Part shown: piece after piece, positions 18,627 through 27,420 of the stretch
How positions within the stretch are numbered: the first letter of the stretch is position 1
Layout: each line of letters begins with the position of its first letter
DNA from: Polyangia bacterium
GTDB taxonomy: Bacteria > Myxococcota_A > Polyangia > Nannocystales > Nannocystaceae
Direction of reading: 5' to 3'
Assembly: GCA_030430565.1 (NCBI GenBank)
Contig: JAUIKS010000001.1
Coordinates: 1 to 64,000 of the forward strand
DNA: 64,000 nucleotides
Notes under the pieces: generated by a model
Databases searched by the model: none
What the model saw: only the letters and a program-made list of their open reading frames with translations
Told to the model about the DNA's origin: nothing
Translations under genes and position numbers: made by a program

Positions 18627-21023
18627 TCACTGGAAGTTGAATTCTTGCTCGACGTCGGCGCTCCAGCCGGGTACCGACGACTGCGGATTCGCGACGCCCG
18701 GCGCAGCGCGTCCCCCGACCGCTCGGATCGCGGCGACGAGCGCGTCGAGAAGTGGATCAACGACGACGCTCGCGCGGGCGCTCGCGGCGACAGCGAGCGT
18801 GAACTCGATCTCCGCCGCCCCGCTCCCGCGCACGACGAGCACGAAGGCGGCGGAGAGGTCGTCGACCGCAGCCCGCAGCCCGTCGTCCTCGACGCGAAGG
18901 AGCGCGTCGAAGCGCGGGCGCGTAGCGCCGTGGAGCGCCATGCAGAGTTCACTCGACACCACGCGCATCCCGAAACGCGCGTGCGCCTCGGCTGCGGCGC
19001 GCTGCTCGTGAATCTCGGCGACGCGCGCACGCAAGGGCTGGTCGCTCCGCACGCGCAGCCGTAGCGGCAATACTGGGCGCTCGGGCCGCGCGACGAGCAA
19101 CGGAATGTCGTCGACACCGGTGGCGCGCAAGAGCGTGATCCCGAACGCGGTGATGAGCACGGAGAGCGCGTCGAGCTCAGGCGACGCGCTCGCCGCCGTG
19201 ATGATTCTGCTTCGGGAGACATATCGCTCGCCCGGCGCCGGCCCGGCCTCCGCGAGGCGCCGGCCGTCGAAGCCAACGAACAGCTCGCCGAAGAATCGCT
19301 CCGCGTCTGTGTACGCGCGGCCGCCGTAGCGCGCGACGGGCTCGGCTCGCGGCGCGACGCCCCGATCGAACTGCGCGCTGACGCGAAGGCTGTCCATGAG
19401 TTCAGGCTCGGCCGCAAACTCGAGCGGCGCGGACTCCGACGGTCGAACGCGTGACGCGAGCATGCGCGCCTTGATCACCGCGTTGAAGTTGGCGACGAAG
19501 GCCTCGATCTGCGGGACGGACATCCCGAAGCGCTTCAAGTAGAAGACGCTCCACAGCTCGAAGCCGAGCTGCGGCAGCCACGTCGAGCTCTCGACGGCGA
19601 GGAACATGCGATCGACCAGCTCTGCAGCGGTCCGCCAGTCCATGGTGTTGTGCGTCCACGAGAACGCTTCGCCTTCGATCCCGAGCTCCTCGCGGCGCTT
19701 CCACACCGGGGTGGTAGGGTCGGCGTACCAGAGCTGCGCGCGGTAGAAGGTTGGACGAGTCCGCTCGATCAGCTCGATCGTCTCGCTGACGGTCGCGACG
19801 GTCTCGCCGGGGAAGCCGATGATGAGGCTCGCGTGGGTCACGATCCCGTGCTCGCGCAGCAACGGGATCGCCCTCAGGAAGTGGCGCCGCCGCACGGTCT
19901 TCTTCATGCTGGCCAAGACCGCGTCGGAGCCCGACTCGACGCCGAGGAACACGCCCTCGCATCCTGCCTCAGCCATCAAGGCGATGGTCTCGGCGTCGCC
20001 GTGGTCGGCGCGATAGAACGAGTTCCAGCGGAAGCCGTAGCGCTTGCGGATCATCATCCGCAGCAGCTCCCGGAAGCGCTGCTTGGGGACGTTGAAGGTG
20101 TCGTCGAGGAAGGTCAGCGTCGTGACCGTGCCGAGCTCGCGCAGGGCGTCGAGCTCCGACTCGACGCGCTCGACCCCCATGTAGCGATACTTCCCCGCGC
20201 GGATCGGGAACCCGCAGAAGGCGCACGAGAACGGGCACGACTTGGCGGTCCGCAGCGACACGAACTGACCGATGTCCTCGGCGAACAGCTCGTAGCGCAC
20301 GGCCTCCTCCACAAGGTCGCTGCTCTCGAGCTGCAGCGAGGTCTTGACGTAGACGCCTCCGCGCGCGAACGCGATGTTGGGGATGAAGTCGAGGACACCT
20401 CGTGTGCGCAGGGCGCCGAGCACTCTGGCGAGGGTCTCCTCGCCCTCGCTGCTGTCGATATAGACGTCGGCGCCGAGCAGCTTGAAGAATCGCTGCTGTC
20501 CGTCGGCGTCGAGCGTCCGCGTGTTGTTGGTGACGTACGGGCCGCCGACGATGATCGTGACCGTGTCGGACTCGGCGCGGACCAGTTTGATGAGCTCGAG
20601 GATCGGCTCCGGGATCACGTAGAGCGTCGTCGTGATGGCGACGCTGCGGATGTTGCCGCGCCGGAGCATCGCGCGCAGCCGCGCCCGCTCGGACTCGATG
20701 TGCAGGCGATCGACGTACGCGAAGCGAAGCCCCCGTCGCTGGAGGTAGGAGCCGAGGTACGGAATCGTCGGCCACAGGAAGTCGCTGTTGTGCAGCGGCG
20801 AAGCCGGACGCGGGCGCCCCTCGTAGTGAAGGTCCGTGAACACGTCGAGGGCGCGCGCGGGCCGTCCCTGGTGAGACACGAGCGCGAGCGCCAAGTCGCG
20901 ATAGGCGCCCGACTCGACGCCCATGGATCGCACCATGCGCTCGTAGCGGTCGACCGCGAGATCATTGAACCCAAGGATCAAGCAGTCGACCACCTCGCGG
21001 TCCGCCGCGAGTTCGACGCTCAC
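18627..21023 (-). CDS. PhpK-family cobalamin radical SAM methyltransferase fused to a half-condensation-like tail, 798 aa
   Basis: The first 570 residues match the PhpK family closely: an opening CLILGFNDLAVDRYERMVRSMG, then SGAYRDL, VAITTTLYV, VGGPYVTN, the cluster motif CPFSCAFC near 261 within LRTAKSCPFSCAFCGFP, then TFLDDTFNVPK, GCEGVFLGVESGSDA and LIIGFPGET. PhpK itself is the P-methyltransferase of phosphinothricin tripeptide biosynthesis; NRPS-linked homologues need not act on phosphorus. No PEP mutase gene is in the window, so P-methylation is unproven. Residues about 600-798 are not radical SAM; they resemble the C-terminal subdomain of a condensation domain (LDALSVLITAFGITLLRATG onward). 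The start is the GTG at 21023 overlapping the previous stop (GTGA). The gene lies between the NRPS ending in C and the NRPS starting with half-C. Confidence 0.85.
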   Translation of the reverse strand: MSVELAADREVVDCLILGFNDLAVDRYERMVRSMGVESGAYRDLALALVSHQGRPARALDVFTDLHYEGRPRPASPLHNSDFLWPTIPYLGSYLQRRGLRFAYVDRLHIESERARLRAMLRRGNIRSVAITTTLYVIPEPILELIKLVRAESDTVTIIVGGPYVTNNTRTLDADGQQRFFKLLGADVYIDSSEGEETLARVLGALRTRGVLDFIPNIAFARGGVYVKTSLQLESSDLVEEAVRYELFAEDIGQFVSLRTAKSCPFSCAFCGFPIRAGKYRYMGVERVESELDALRELGTVTTLTFLDDTFNVPKQRFRELLRMMIRKRYGFRWNSFYRADHGDAETIALMAEAGCEGVFLGVESGSDAVLASMKKTVRRRHFLRAIPLLREHGIVTHASLIIGFPGETVATVSETIELIERTRPTFYRAQLWYADPTTPVWKRREELGIEGEAFSWTHNTMDWRTAAELVDRMFLAVESSTWLPQLGFELWSVFYLKRFGMSVPQIEAFVANFNAVIKARMLASRVRPSESAPLEFAAEPELMDSLRVSAQFDRGVAPRAEPVARYGGRAYTDAERFFGELFVGFDGRRLAEAGPAPGERYVSRSRIITAASASPELDALSVLITAFGITLLRATGVDDIPLLVARPERPVLPLRLRVRSDQPLRARVAEIHEQRAAAEAHARFGMRVVSSELCMALHGATRPRFDALLRVEDDGLRAAVDDLSAAFVLVVRGSGAAEIEFTLAVAASARASVVVDPLLDALVAAIRAVGGRAAPGVANPQSSVPGWSADVEQEFNFQ

Positions 21024-24000
21024 AGGTTGAACTCCTCTCGCTGGTCGCGCTCGAGCTGCGACACGTCGCTGGCGGGGCCGCGCCCACGCTCCTTCGGCGC
21101 CGGCCCGGGGTCGAGGGCGTAGTCGACGATCGCAGCGTCGGGGTCGCGCGCGACGGCCGAGAGGAGGGTCGAGAGATGCCGGTTGAGGGCCTCCATCCGA
21201 TCGCGGCGAAACAGCGCGCGGTCGTACTCGAGCGTGAGATGCAGCCCGTCGGGCTCGTCGTTGAACAGGAACAGGAGCTCGAATTTGCTCGCGGCCACAC
21301 GCCCGAAGAACGGGGTGACCTCCACACCAGGGAGGCGCGGGCCGCCGCCGTCGTCGACGTGAAAGTCGATCACCACGTCCAAGGGCGCCGTCGCGTCCAC
21401 CCTGCCCTGCCGCGCCAACGCGTTGAGGACCCGATCGAAGGGGTACACGGCGTTGGCGAGCGCGCCGCGGAGCGTCGCGCGGCTCAGCTCGAGCAGCGCG
21501 CGAAAAGACATGTTCGGGCGAACGTGATCGCGCAAGACTACTGTGTTGACGTAGAAGCCGATCTGTTCGTGAAGCTCGGGGTGATCGCGTCCGCTCATCG
21601 GACAGCCGAGCGGGCAGTCCTCGACGCCGAAGTGCCGCAGCAAGACGACGCGGACGGCCGCAGTGAGCACGCAGAACAGGCTCGCGCGGTGCGCTGTGGC
21701 GAGCGCTCGCAGCTCGTCGACGCGCGCTGGCGGTATATGGATCGAGGTCAGCGCGCTGACGACTGCGGCGCCCGGGACCCGCGGCGCGTCGGTCGGGAGA
21801 CGGCCGGTTCGCAAGGGCGCGCCGAGTCGTCGCAGCCAGTACTCGCGCTGGCGCGCGAGCACGCCGCGCTCCTCGAGCCGCGCCTGCCACGCCACGTAGT
21901 CGCGGTACTGCACGCGCAGCGGCGGGATTGTCAGCACGCGGCCCTCACTCGCGGCGGCGTAGCGCTTCACCAGCTCGGCGGCGAGCACCCGCATGGACCA
22001 GGCGTCGGAGACGATGTGATGTACGTTGAGGATCAGGACGTGCTCGGCCGCGGAGAGCCGCGCGAGGCCGGCGCGCAGGAGCGGACCACGATCGAGGTCG
22101 AAGGGCTGGGTCGCGTCCCGTTCAACGATCGCGCGCACCTCTCGCTCGGAGAGCGGGTCGAGACCGGCGTAGCGCGTGAACGGGAGGTCGACCCGCGCGT
22201 GGACGCGCTGCCAGAGCACGCGATCGGAGTGCTCGAAGGTCGTCCGCAGGGCTTCGTGACGCTCGACGACCCCGCGCAGCGCGGCCTCGAGCGCCGGCAC
22301 GTCGAGCGCGCCCACCATTCGCAGCGAGACCGGCATGTTGTAGAGCGTCGAGGTCTCGCTCGCCCACGCGAGGACCCACAGTCGCTGTTGAGCGCTCGAC
22401 GCCGGGTAGCGCTCCGCCGACGGCAACGGCTCGATCGGCACGAACGCGCCGGGCTTGCGCGCGCGGACGACAGCCGCGAGCGCGCGCGGGGTCGGGGCCG
22501 AGAGCAGATCGGCGAGCGTGACGTCGACCCCGTCGTGCTCACGGAGCCGCGCCACGAGCTGCACGGCCTTCAGGCTGTGGCCGCCGAGTTCGAAAAAGTC
22601 ACGGTCGAGGACCTGCTCGATGCGCTCGACACCGAGGGACTCGGCGAAGCGCTGGGTGATGAGCGCGCTCAGCTCGTCGGCGTCGCCGCATCCAGTCGCG
22701 GTCTTGGTCGCGGGGCTCACGGCCGCGAGCGCGCGCGGGAGCGCGCGGCGATCGAGCTTGCCGTTTGGACTCCTTGGTAGGCGATCGAGCGGGACGATGA
22801 TGCTCGGGACCATGTAGGAGGGGAGGGTTTGGCCGAGCGTCGCGCGGATGGCCGCGGCGTCAATGATCGCGCCCGGCGTGGCTGTCACGAACGCGACGAG
22901 CTCGGTCGCCCCCGTCGCGTCCCGCTGCCCGACGACCGCGGCCTCGTGGATCGCGGGGTGCTCGAGGAGATGGCCCTCGACCCCGGACGTCTCGACGCGG
23001 TGCCCGCGGATCTTGAGCTGCCCGTCCGCGCGGCCCAGACACTCGAGCTGCCCGTCGAAGCGCCAGCGCCCGAGGTCGCCCGTTCGATACATTCGCGGGG
23101 GCTCAGCGCCGAGCTGCGGCGCGAACGGGTCTCGAACGAACGCGCTCGCGGTCAGCTCGGGCTGCGCCCAGTAGCCAAGCGCGACCCCGGCGCCACCGAT
23201 GTAGATCTCGCCCGGTACGCCGATCGGCGCGAGCGCTCCCTCGGGATCGAGCACGTACACGGAGTCGCCGGGGATCGGCGTCCCGACCGAGACGTCCGCG
23301 GGGTTATCGACGCGACACACCGTCGTCCAGATCGTCGTCTCGGTGGGGCCGTACAGGTTCCACAGCTCGGCGCCGCGCTCCAGCAGCGACGCCGCGAGCT
23401 CGCTCGACATGGGCTCACCGCCGCACAGGATCTTGATCGCGCGTCGCGGCGCCCAGCCCCCGGCGATCAGGATCCTCCACAGCGACGGGGTCGTCTTCAT
23501 GCTGGTGACGCCGCGCCCGTCGACGCGGGCGTTGTCGATCAAGTCGGCGAGGCGCTGCGGGTCGGTGAGATCTTCAGGGGCGGCGAGGAGGACCGCGCCG
23601 CCGCACACCAGCGGGGCCAGCAGATCGACGTAAAACGGGTCGAAGGCCGGGGTCGTCACCGACAGCACGACGTCGTCGTCGCTGTAGCCGGGCGCGCGCC
23701 GCATACACTCGATGTTGCCGCTCAGGCTGCGGTGCGAGATCATGACCCCCTTGGGCTGGCCGCTCGTCCCCGAGGTGAAGATGATGTAGGCGAGCCCGTC
23801 GAGCTCGTCGACGATGGGACGCGACGTGAGCGACCCGTCCTCGACCGCAGTGATATCGAGGGTGAGCGCGCCGAACAGCTCACGCGCGAGCGTTCGGGTC
23901 GAGGGATCGACGATCACGGCGGCGAGCTCGCCGCGAGAACTCATCGCCACCAGCCGCGCGCGCGGGTGACGAGGGTCGAGCGGGATGAAGGCGGCCCGCG

Positions 24001-25825
24001 AGGCCATCACGCCGAGCACCGCGATCGCGAGGTTCTCCGAGCGCTCGAGCAGGAACGCGACGCGATCACCCGCGCCGACCCCTCGGCGGCGCAGGGCCTC
24101 AGCGACGCCAGCCGCGCGCGACCACAGCTCGCGGTAGCGGAGCGACCGCCCGCGACAGCGCACGGCGACCCGCTCCGGCGTCCGGGCGCAGCGCGCCGCG
24201 ATCTGGTCGATCACCGACGCGCGGACCGCCACGGGCGGGCGCGCCGTCGAGCTCGTCACCGCCGCGCGCTCGCGCGGGCTGAGCATCTCGAGCGTCCTGA
24301 TCGGCCGCGCGGGGTCTTCGATGACCGCCCGCGCGAGCGCGCTGAAGTGCTCGCCCATGGCCGCGATCCGCTCGGCGCAGAACAGGTCGGTGTTGTAGCG
24401 GATGCCGAGCAGGAGCCCCTGTTCATCGAGCTCGAAGTCGAAGGTGAGATCGAATTTGCTCGTCCCGTTGTCCTGATACAGCGACTCGATCGCGATGCCG
24501 GGGAGCGTGAGCGCGAGCGGCCCGGCGTTCTGCATCATGACGCACACGTCGAAGATCGGCGCGCGGGCGCGGTCGCGGTCGCCGGACAGCTCGTTGACGA
24601 GCTGGTCGAAGGGATAGTCTTGATGCTCGTACGCCGCGAGCGTCCGCTCGCGAACGTCGCGCAGGAGCTCTCGGTACGACATCGTCGACGCGACGGGGCT
24701 CACGAGCACGAGCGTGTTCAGGTAGAAACCAACCTGATCTCGGAGCGCGGGGTGAAGACGTCCCGCGATGGGGGTGCCGAGGACGACGCGCTGGCGACCG
24801 GTGTAGCGAAACAGCTGTACGTCGAGCAGCGCGACGAGGGCCATGAACAGGCTCGCGCCCTCGGAGCGGGCCAGGGCCTCGAGACCGAGACGCGCGGCGG
24901 GGTCGATCGAGAAGGTCCGCAGGGCGCCGCGGTAGGTCTGACGGCCGCCGCGCGGGCGATCGGTGGCGAGCTCGAGACGCGGCGCGGACGCGAGCGTCTC
25001 GAGCCAGTAGCGACGGTGGACGGCCACGTCCTCGCTCGCGAGCTGCGCGTTGTGCCAGGCCGCGTAGTCGCGGTACTGCAGCGCACGCTCGCCCACACTC
25101 GACGACGGCGACTCGACGCCCCCCGCTCGCGCCTGCTCGACGTAGTCCCGCGAGAGCTGGCCCATCAGCACGCTGAGGCTCCAGCCGTCGGAGACGATGT
25201 GGTGCATGGTCATGAGCAGCGCGTGCTCAGCGGGACCAATACGCGCCAGCGTTACGCGAAAGAGCGGGCCGCGCTCGAGGTCGAAGTCGGCGCCGGCCTC
25301 GTCCCGGGCGAGCACGCGCGCGGCCTCTCGCGGGCGCGCGCGCGTCGACAGATCGAGGTGACGCACGGCGAAGCAGCTCGGGGGATCGACACGCTGACGC
25401 GGCTCGCCATCCACGACGACGAAGCGAGTGCGGAGCGCCTCGTGGCGCGTCACGAGCCGCGCGAACGCGCGGACGATCCTGCCGGTGTCGAGCGGCCCCT
25501 TGAGCAGCAGATGGATCGGCAGGTTGTACGCCGCGCGCGCGTCGTCGAGCTGGGACAGGACCCACACGCGACGCTGCGCACGCGACAGTGGGTAGTGCTC
25601 GGCGTCCGGCACGCGCGGGATCGGGGCGTAGGTCGACGCACGCGCCCCCACGAACGCGAGGATCTCCGCCTTGCGCTGCTTGAGCAGCGTCCGCAGCTCG
25701 GGGGTCATCGCGCCGGCGCGCGCCCGAAATCGCAGCCTCTCGCCCTCGGTCCACAGCTGGATCCCGGCGTCTCGGAGACGCGCGATCAGGACGTAAACGC
25801 GCTCGCGCTCGGCTCCGCGGCTCAT
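21020..25825 (-). CDS. NRPS, 1601 aa: TubC-type docking domain-C-A-T-C
   Basis: The start is the ATG at 25825, overlapping the upstream stop (ATGA); a longer reading into the hydroxylase gene is rejected. Residues 1-55 (VYVLIARLRDAGIQLWTEGE, then LLKQRKAEIL) form a TubC-type N-terminal docking domain. C1 is about 70-510 (HHIVSDG near 208), A about 525-1035 with TSGTSGQPKG and the FDPFYVD region, T with FFELGGHSLK near 1082, and C2 about 1135-1575, whose catalytic motif is HHIVSDA rather than HHxxxDG. My specificity reading is DPVKLGLIWK; the last six positions match the Gly-type code but the start does not, so I give no substrate. The protein ends in C2 without A or T, so C2 must act on the next protein, whose own N-terminal C is only a half domain. 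The C-terminal tail ends QREEFNL. Confidence 0.92.
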   Translation of the reverse strand: MSRGAERERVYVLIARLRDAGIQLWTEGERLRFRARAGAMTPELRTLLKQRKAEILAFVGARASTYAPIPRVPDAEHYPLSRAQRRVWVLSQLDDARAAYNLPIHLLLKGPLDTGRIVRAFARLVTRHEALRTRFVVVDGEPRQRVDPPSCFAVRHLDLSTRARPREAARVLARDEAGADFDLERGPLFRVTLARIGPAEHALLMTMHHIVSDGWSLSVLMGQLSRDYVEQARAGGVESPSSSVGERALQYRDYAAWHNAQLASEDVAVHRRYWLETLASAPRLELATDRPRGGRQTYRGALRTFSIDPAARLGLEALARSEGASLFMALVALLDVQLFRYTGRQRVVLGTPIAGRLHPALRDQVGFYLNTLVLVSPVASTMSYRELLRDVRERTLAAYEHQDYPFDQLVNELSGDRDRARAPIFDVCVMMQNAGPLALTLPGIAIESLYQDNGTSKFDLTFDFELDEQGLLLGIRYNTDLFCAERIAAMGEHFSALARAVIEDPARPIRTLEMLSPRERAAVTSSTARPPVAVRASVIDQIAARCARTPERVAVRCRGRSLRYRELWSRAAGVAEALRRRGVGAGDRVAFLLERSENLAIAVLGVMASRAAFIPLDPRHPRARLVAMSSRGELAAVIVDPSTRTLARELFGALTLDITAVEDGSLTSRPIVDELDGLAYIIFTSGTSGQPKGVMISHRSLSGNIECMRRAPGYSDDDVVLSVTTPAFDPFYVDLLAPLVCGGAVLLAAPEDLTDPQRLADLIDNARVDGRGVTSMKTTPSLWRILIAGGWAPRRAIKILCGGEPMSSELAASLLERGAELWNLYGPTETTIWTTVCRVDNPADVSVGTPIPGDSVYVLDPEGALAPIGVPGEIYIGGAGVALGYWAQPELTASAFVRDPFAPQLGAEPPRMYRTGDLGRWRFDGQLECLGRADGQLKIRGHRVETSGVEGHLLEHPAIHEAAVVGQRDATGATELVAFVTATPGAIIDAAAIRATLGQTLPSYMVPSIIVPLDRLPRSPNGKLDRRALPRALAAVSPATKTATGCGDADELSALITQRFAESLGVERIEQVLDRDFFELGGHSLKAVQLVARLREHDGVDVTLADLLSAPTPRALAAVVRARKPGAFVPIEPLPSAERYPASSAQQRLWVLAWASETSTLYNMPVSLRMVGALDVPALEAALRGVVERHEALRTTFEHSDRVLWQRVHARVDLPFTRYAGLDPLSEREVRAIVERDATQPFDLDRGPLLRAGLARLSAAEHVLILNVHHIVSDAWSMRVLAAELVKRYAAASEGRVLTIPPLRVQYRDYVAWQARLEERGVLARQREYWLRRLGAPLRTGRLPTDAPRVPGAAVVSALTSIHIPPARVDELRALATAHRASLFCVLTAAVRVVLLRHFGVEDCPLGCPMSGRDHPELHEQIGFYVNTVVLRDHVRPNMSFRALLELSRATLRGALANAVYPFDRVLNALARQGRVDATAPLDVVIDFHVDDGGGPRLPGVEVTPFFGRVAASKFELLFLFNDEPDGLHLTLEYDRALFRRDRMEALNRHLSTLLSAVARDPDAAIVDYALDPGPAPKERGRGPASDVSQLERDQREEFNL

Positions 25826-27420
25826 GGCTCGAGCACCCACTCCCTGCGGGCGTACAGCCGCTCGGCGCGGAGGCCCCGTTCTCGACAGTCGGCGATCAAC
25901 TCGTCCGAGGCGACGATCGGCCGCGACCTCGGCGTGTACTGCACGCTCATCACGTAGCCGAGCCAGGGCTCCTGCCCCATCGCGTAGACGTATATGTCGC
26001 GGCAGCCGAGCGCCTCGACGATGCCGCGCGCGCGCTCGAAGTTGGAGCCGGCGAGGCGACGGCTCTGGTCGTGCTTTCGCGACAGCGGCGCCGCGAACAG
26101 CGGGCCGTAGACCCACGAGGCCGGCGCGCCGTCACACTCCATCCCGAGGAAGACCATCTCGACGGGCCCGAGCACCCGGCGCAGCTGCGCGTAGAGCTCC
26201 GGCTCGAGGTTGCTCGAGTCGGCGGCGAAGATGAGCGAGCGCCCCAGCAGGTCGACGCGGTAGGCGAGCTTGCTCGCAATGTCGAGGTCGCCGTGCTCCC
26301 CGAGGAACGGCAGACCCGTGATCGCGCCGCCCGGGATCGGGAGCTCGTCGAGGTGCTCGAGCTCCCGCACGTCGGTGAAACCGATCGCTGTCAGCGCGCC
26401 GCGGAGCGACGGGTCCTGCAGGACGCCCGGCGCGCTCTTGGGCACGACGATCGCCTTGATCTTGGGCCGCAGCCGCAGCAGCGTCTCGAGCATCACGTGA
26501 TCGGCGTGCGCGTGCGTGATGAGGACGAAGTCGATCACCTCTGGGAGGTCGTCGATCGTGAAGCGCGGCAGCTCGGTCGGGTAGGCGTAGCTGACGACGG
26601 GATCGACGAGCACGCGGGTCTCGGCGGTCTCGAGCAATACGCAGGCGTGGCCGAAGTAGCGCACGCGCACACCGGGGCCCTCGTAGGGGGCGCGCGGCGC
26701 CGGGGGCTCATCGGTGAAGTAGGGGCGCAGCGCGTGCTCCGAGCCCACCGGCAGCCCCAGCAGCTCGCGCAGGCGCCCGAGCGCGACCGGCTCGCGGCGC
26801 GAGTCACAGAGTCGATCGATCCCGGCGTGACGGAACGGGACCGGGAGGTGCACCCGCTCTTCGTCCGGCAGACGCGGAGTGCTGAGGATGAAGGGGCGCT
26901 CGTCCCCCGTGAGCCGCGAGAGCGCGAAGCCCTGCCCGCGCTCGTCGTGCAGCGGGCTGCGGTACAACATGTTCTCGAGCAGCCGGTAGCCAGGCCTGCT
27001 CTCGAGGTCATAGACCAGCTCGACGTAGCCCTTCAGCGGCGCCGGGACGGCGGCGTAGAGCGGCTCCAAGGAGGCGCCCTCGGCCTCGCGCTCGAGCAGC
27101 GCGCGCAGCTCTCGGACGGCGCCGTGCAGCTCGAGCAGCGGCGCCCGCTCGCGTCGCGTCCGGCGGATCAGCTCGCGGACCGCGTCGACGCGCGGGGTCG
27201 GGAAGTTGATGAACGGCCCGCCGAGCATCGCGGGGTTCTTGACCGCGTTCGCGTGCACCTGAGGCGCCGCGACATAGGACTCCATGATCTTCAGGTGACG
27301 CTCGACGATGTTCATCGCCAGCGTCACCGGCGGGATCAGCTGGTGCCAGGCGTACCAAGAGTCGACGACGGGCTCGACGATGACATCCGATCGGAGGTGG
27401 AGACGCGCTGCGGATGACAT
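25822..27420 (-). CDS. CmlA-like metallo-beta-lactamase-fold diiron beta-hydroxylase, 532 aa
   Basis: The protein has an N-terminal alpha/beta domain (about 1-240, including DSWYAWHQLIPP, SLEPLYAAVPAPLKGYVELV and RPFILSTPRLP). A metallo-beta-lactamase fold follows with H303-x-H305-x-D307-H308, then LETLLRLRP, LPFLGEHGDLDI, the downstream Asp in FAADSSN, and LGMECDG. The length and two-domain layout fit CmlA, the diiron monooxygenase that beta-hydroxylates amino acids bound to an NRPS carrier (chloramphenicol pathway); homologues occur in many NRPS clusters. The ATG immediately follows the upstream TAG, with an AGGAAGG ribosome-binding region inside the upstream gene. Position just before the C-A-T-C synthetase suggests that module, or a late Asn module, as substrate. 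An ordinary hydrolase is the alternative, less likely given the N-terminal domain. Confidence 0.78.
   Translation of the reverse strand: MSSAARLHLRSDVIVEPVVDSWYAWHQLIPPVTLAMNIVERHLKIMESYVAAPQVHANAVKNPAMLGGPFINFPTPRVDAVRELIRRTRRERAPLLELHGAVRELRALLEREAEGASLEPLYAAVPAPLKGYVELVYDLESRPGYRLLENMLYRSPLHDERGQGFALSRLTGDERPFILSTPRLPDEERVHLPVPFRHAGIDRLCDSRREPVALGRLRELLGLPVGSEHALRPYFTDEPPAPRAPYEGPGVRVRYFGHACVLLETAETRVLVDPVVSYAYPTELPRFTIDDLPEVIDFVLITHAHADHVMLETLLRLRPKIKAIVVPKSAPGVLQDPSLRGALTAIGFTDVRELEHLDELPIPGGAITGLPFLGEHGDLDIASKLAYRVDLLGRSLIFAADSSNLEPELYAQLRRVLGPVEMVFLGMECDGAPASWVYGPLFAAPLSRKHDQSRRLAGSNFERARGIVEALGCRDIYVYAMGQEPWLGYVMSVQYTPRSRPIVASDELIADCRERGLRAERLYARREWVLEP

Noticed and set aside
18627..21023. 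Calling the PhpK-family enzyme a proven P-methyltransferase for a phosphinate product
   Set aside because: No phosphonate biosynthesis gene is visible in the window, so only the family is claimed.
21024..21890. N-terminal extension of the PhpK-like protein into the upstream NRPS
   Set aside because: The family begins at the GTG at 21023; the extension is a shadow of the C domain.
22829..25957. 1042-codon plus-strand open frame antisense to the 1601-aa NRPS
   Set aside because: It is a GC-driven antisense shadow: composition is Arg/Asp-rich, with no domains, and the opposite strand is a clear NRPS.
25826..26116. N-terminal extension of the 1601-aa NRPS into the hydroxylase gene
   Set aside because: The extension overlaps a well-supported coding sequence and is low-complexity Arg-rich; the ATG at 25825 starts exactly at the docking domain in an ATGA overlap.
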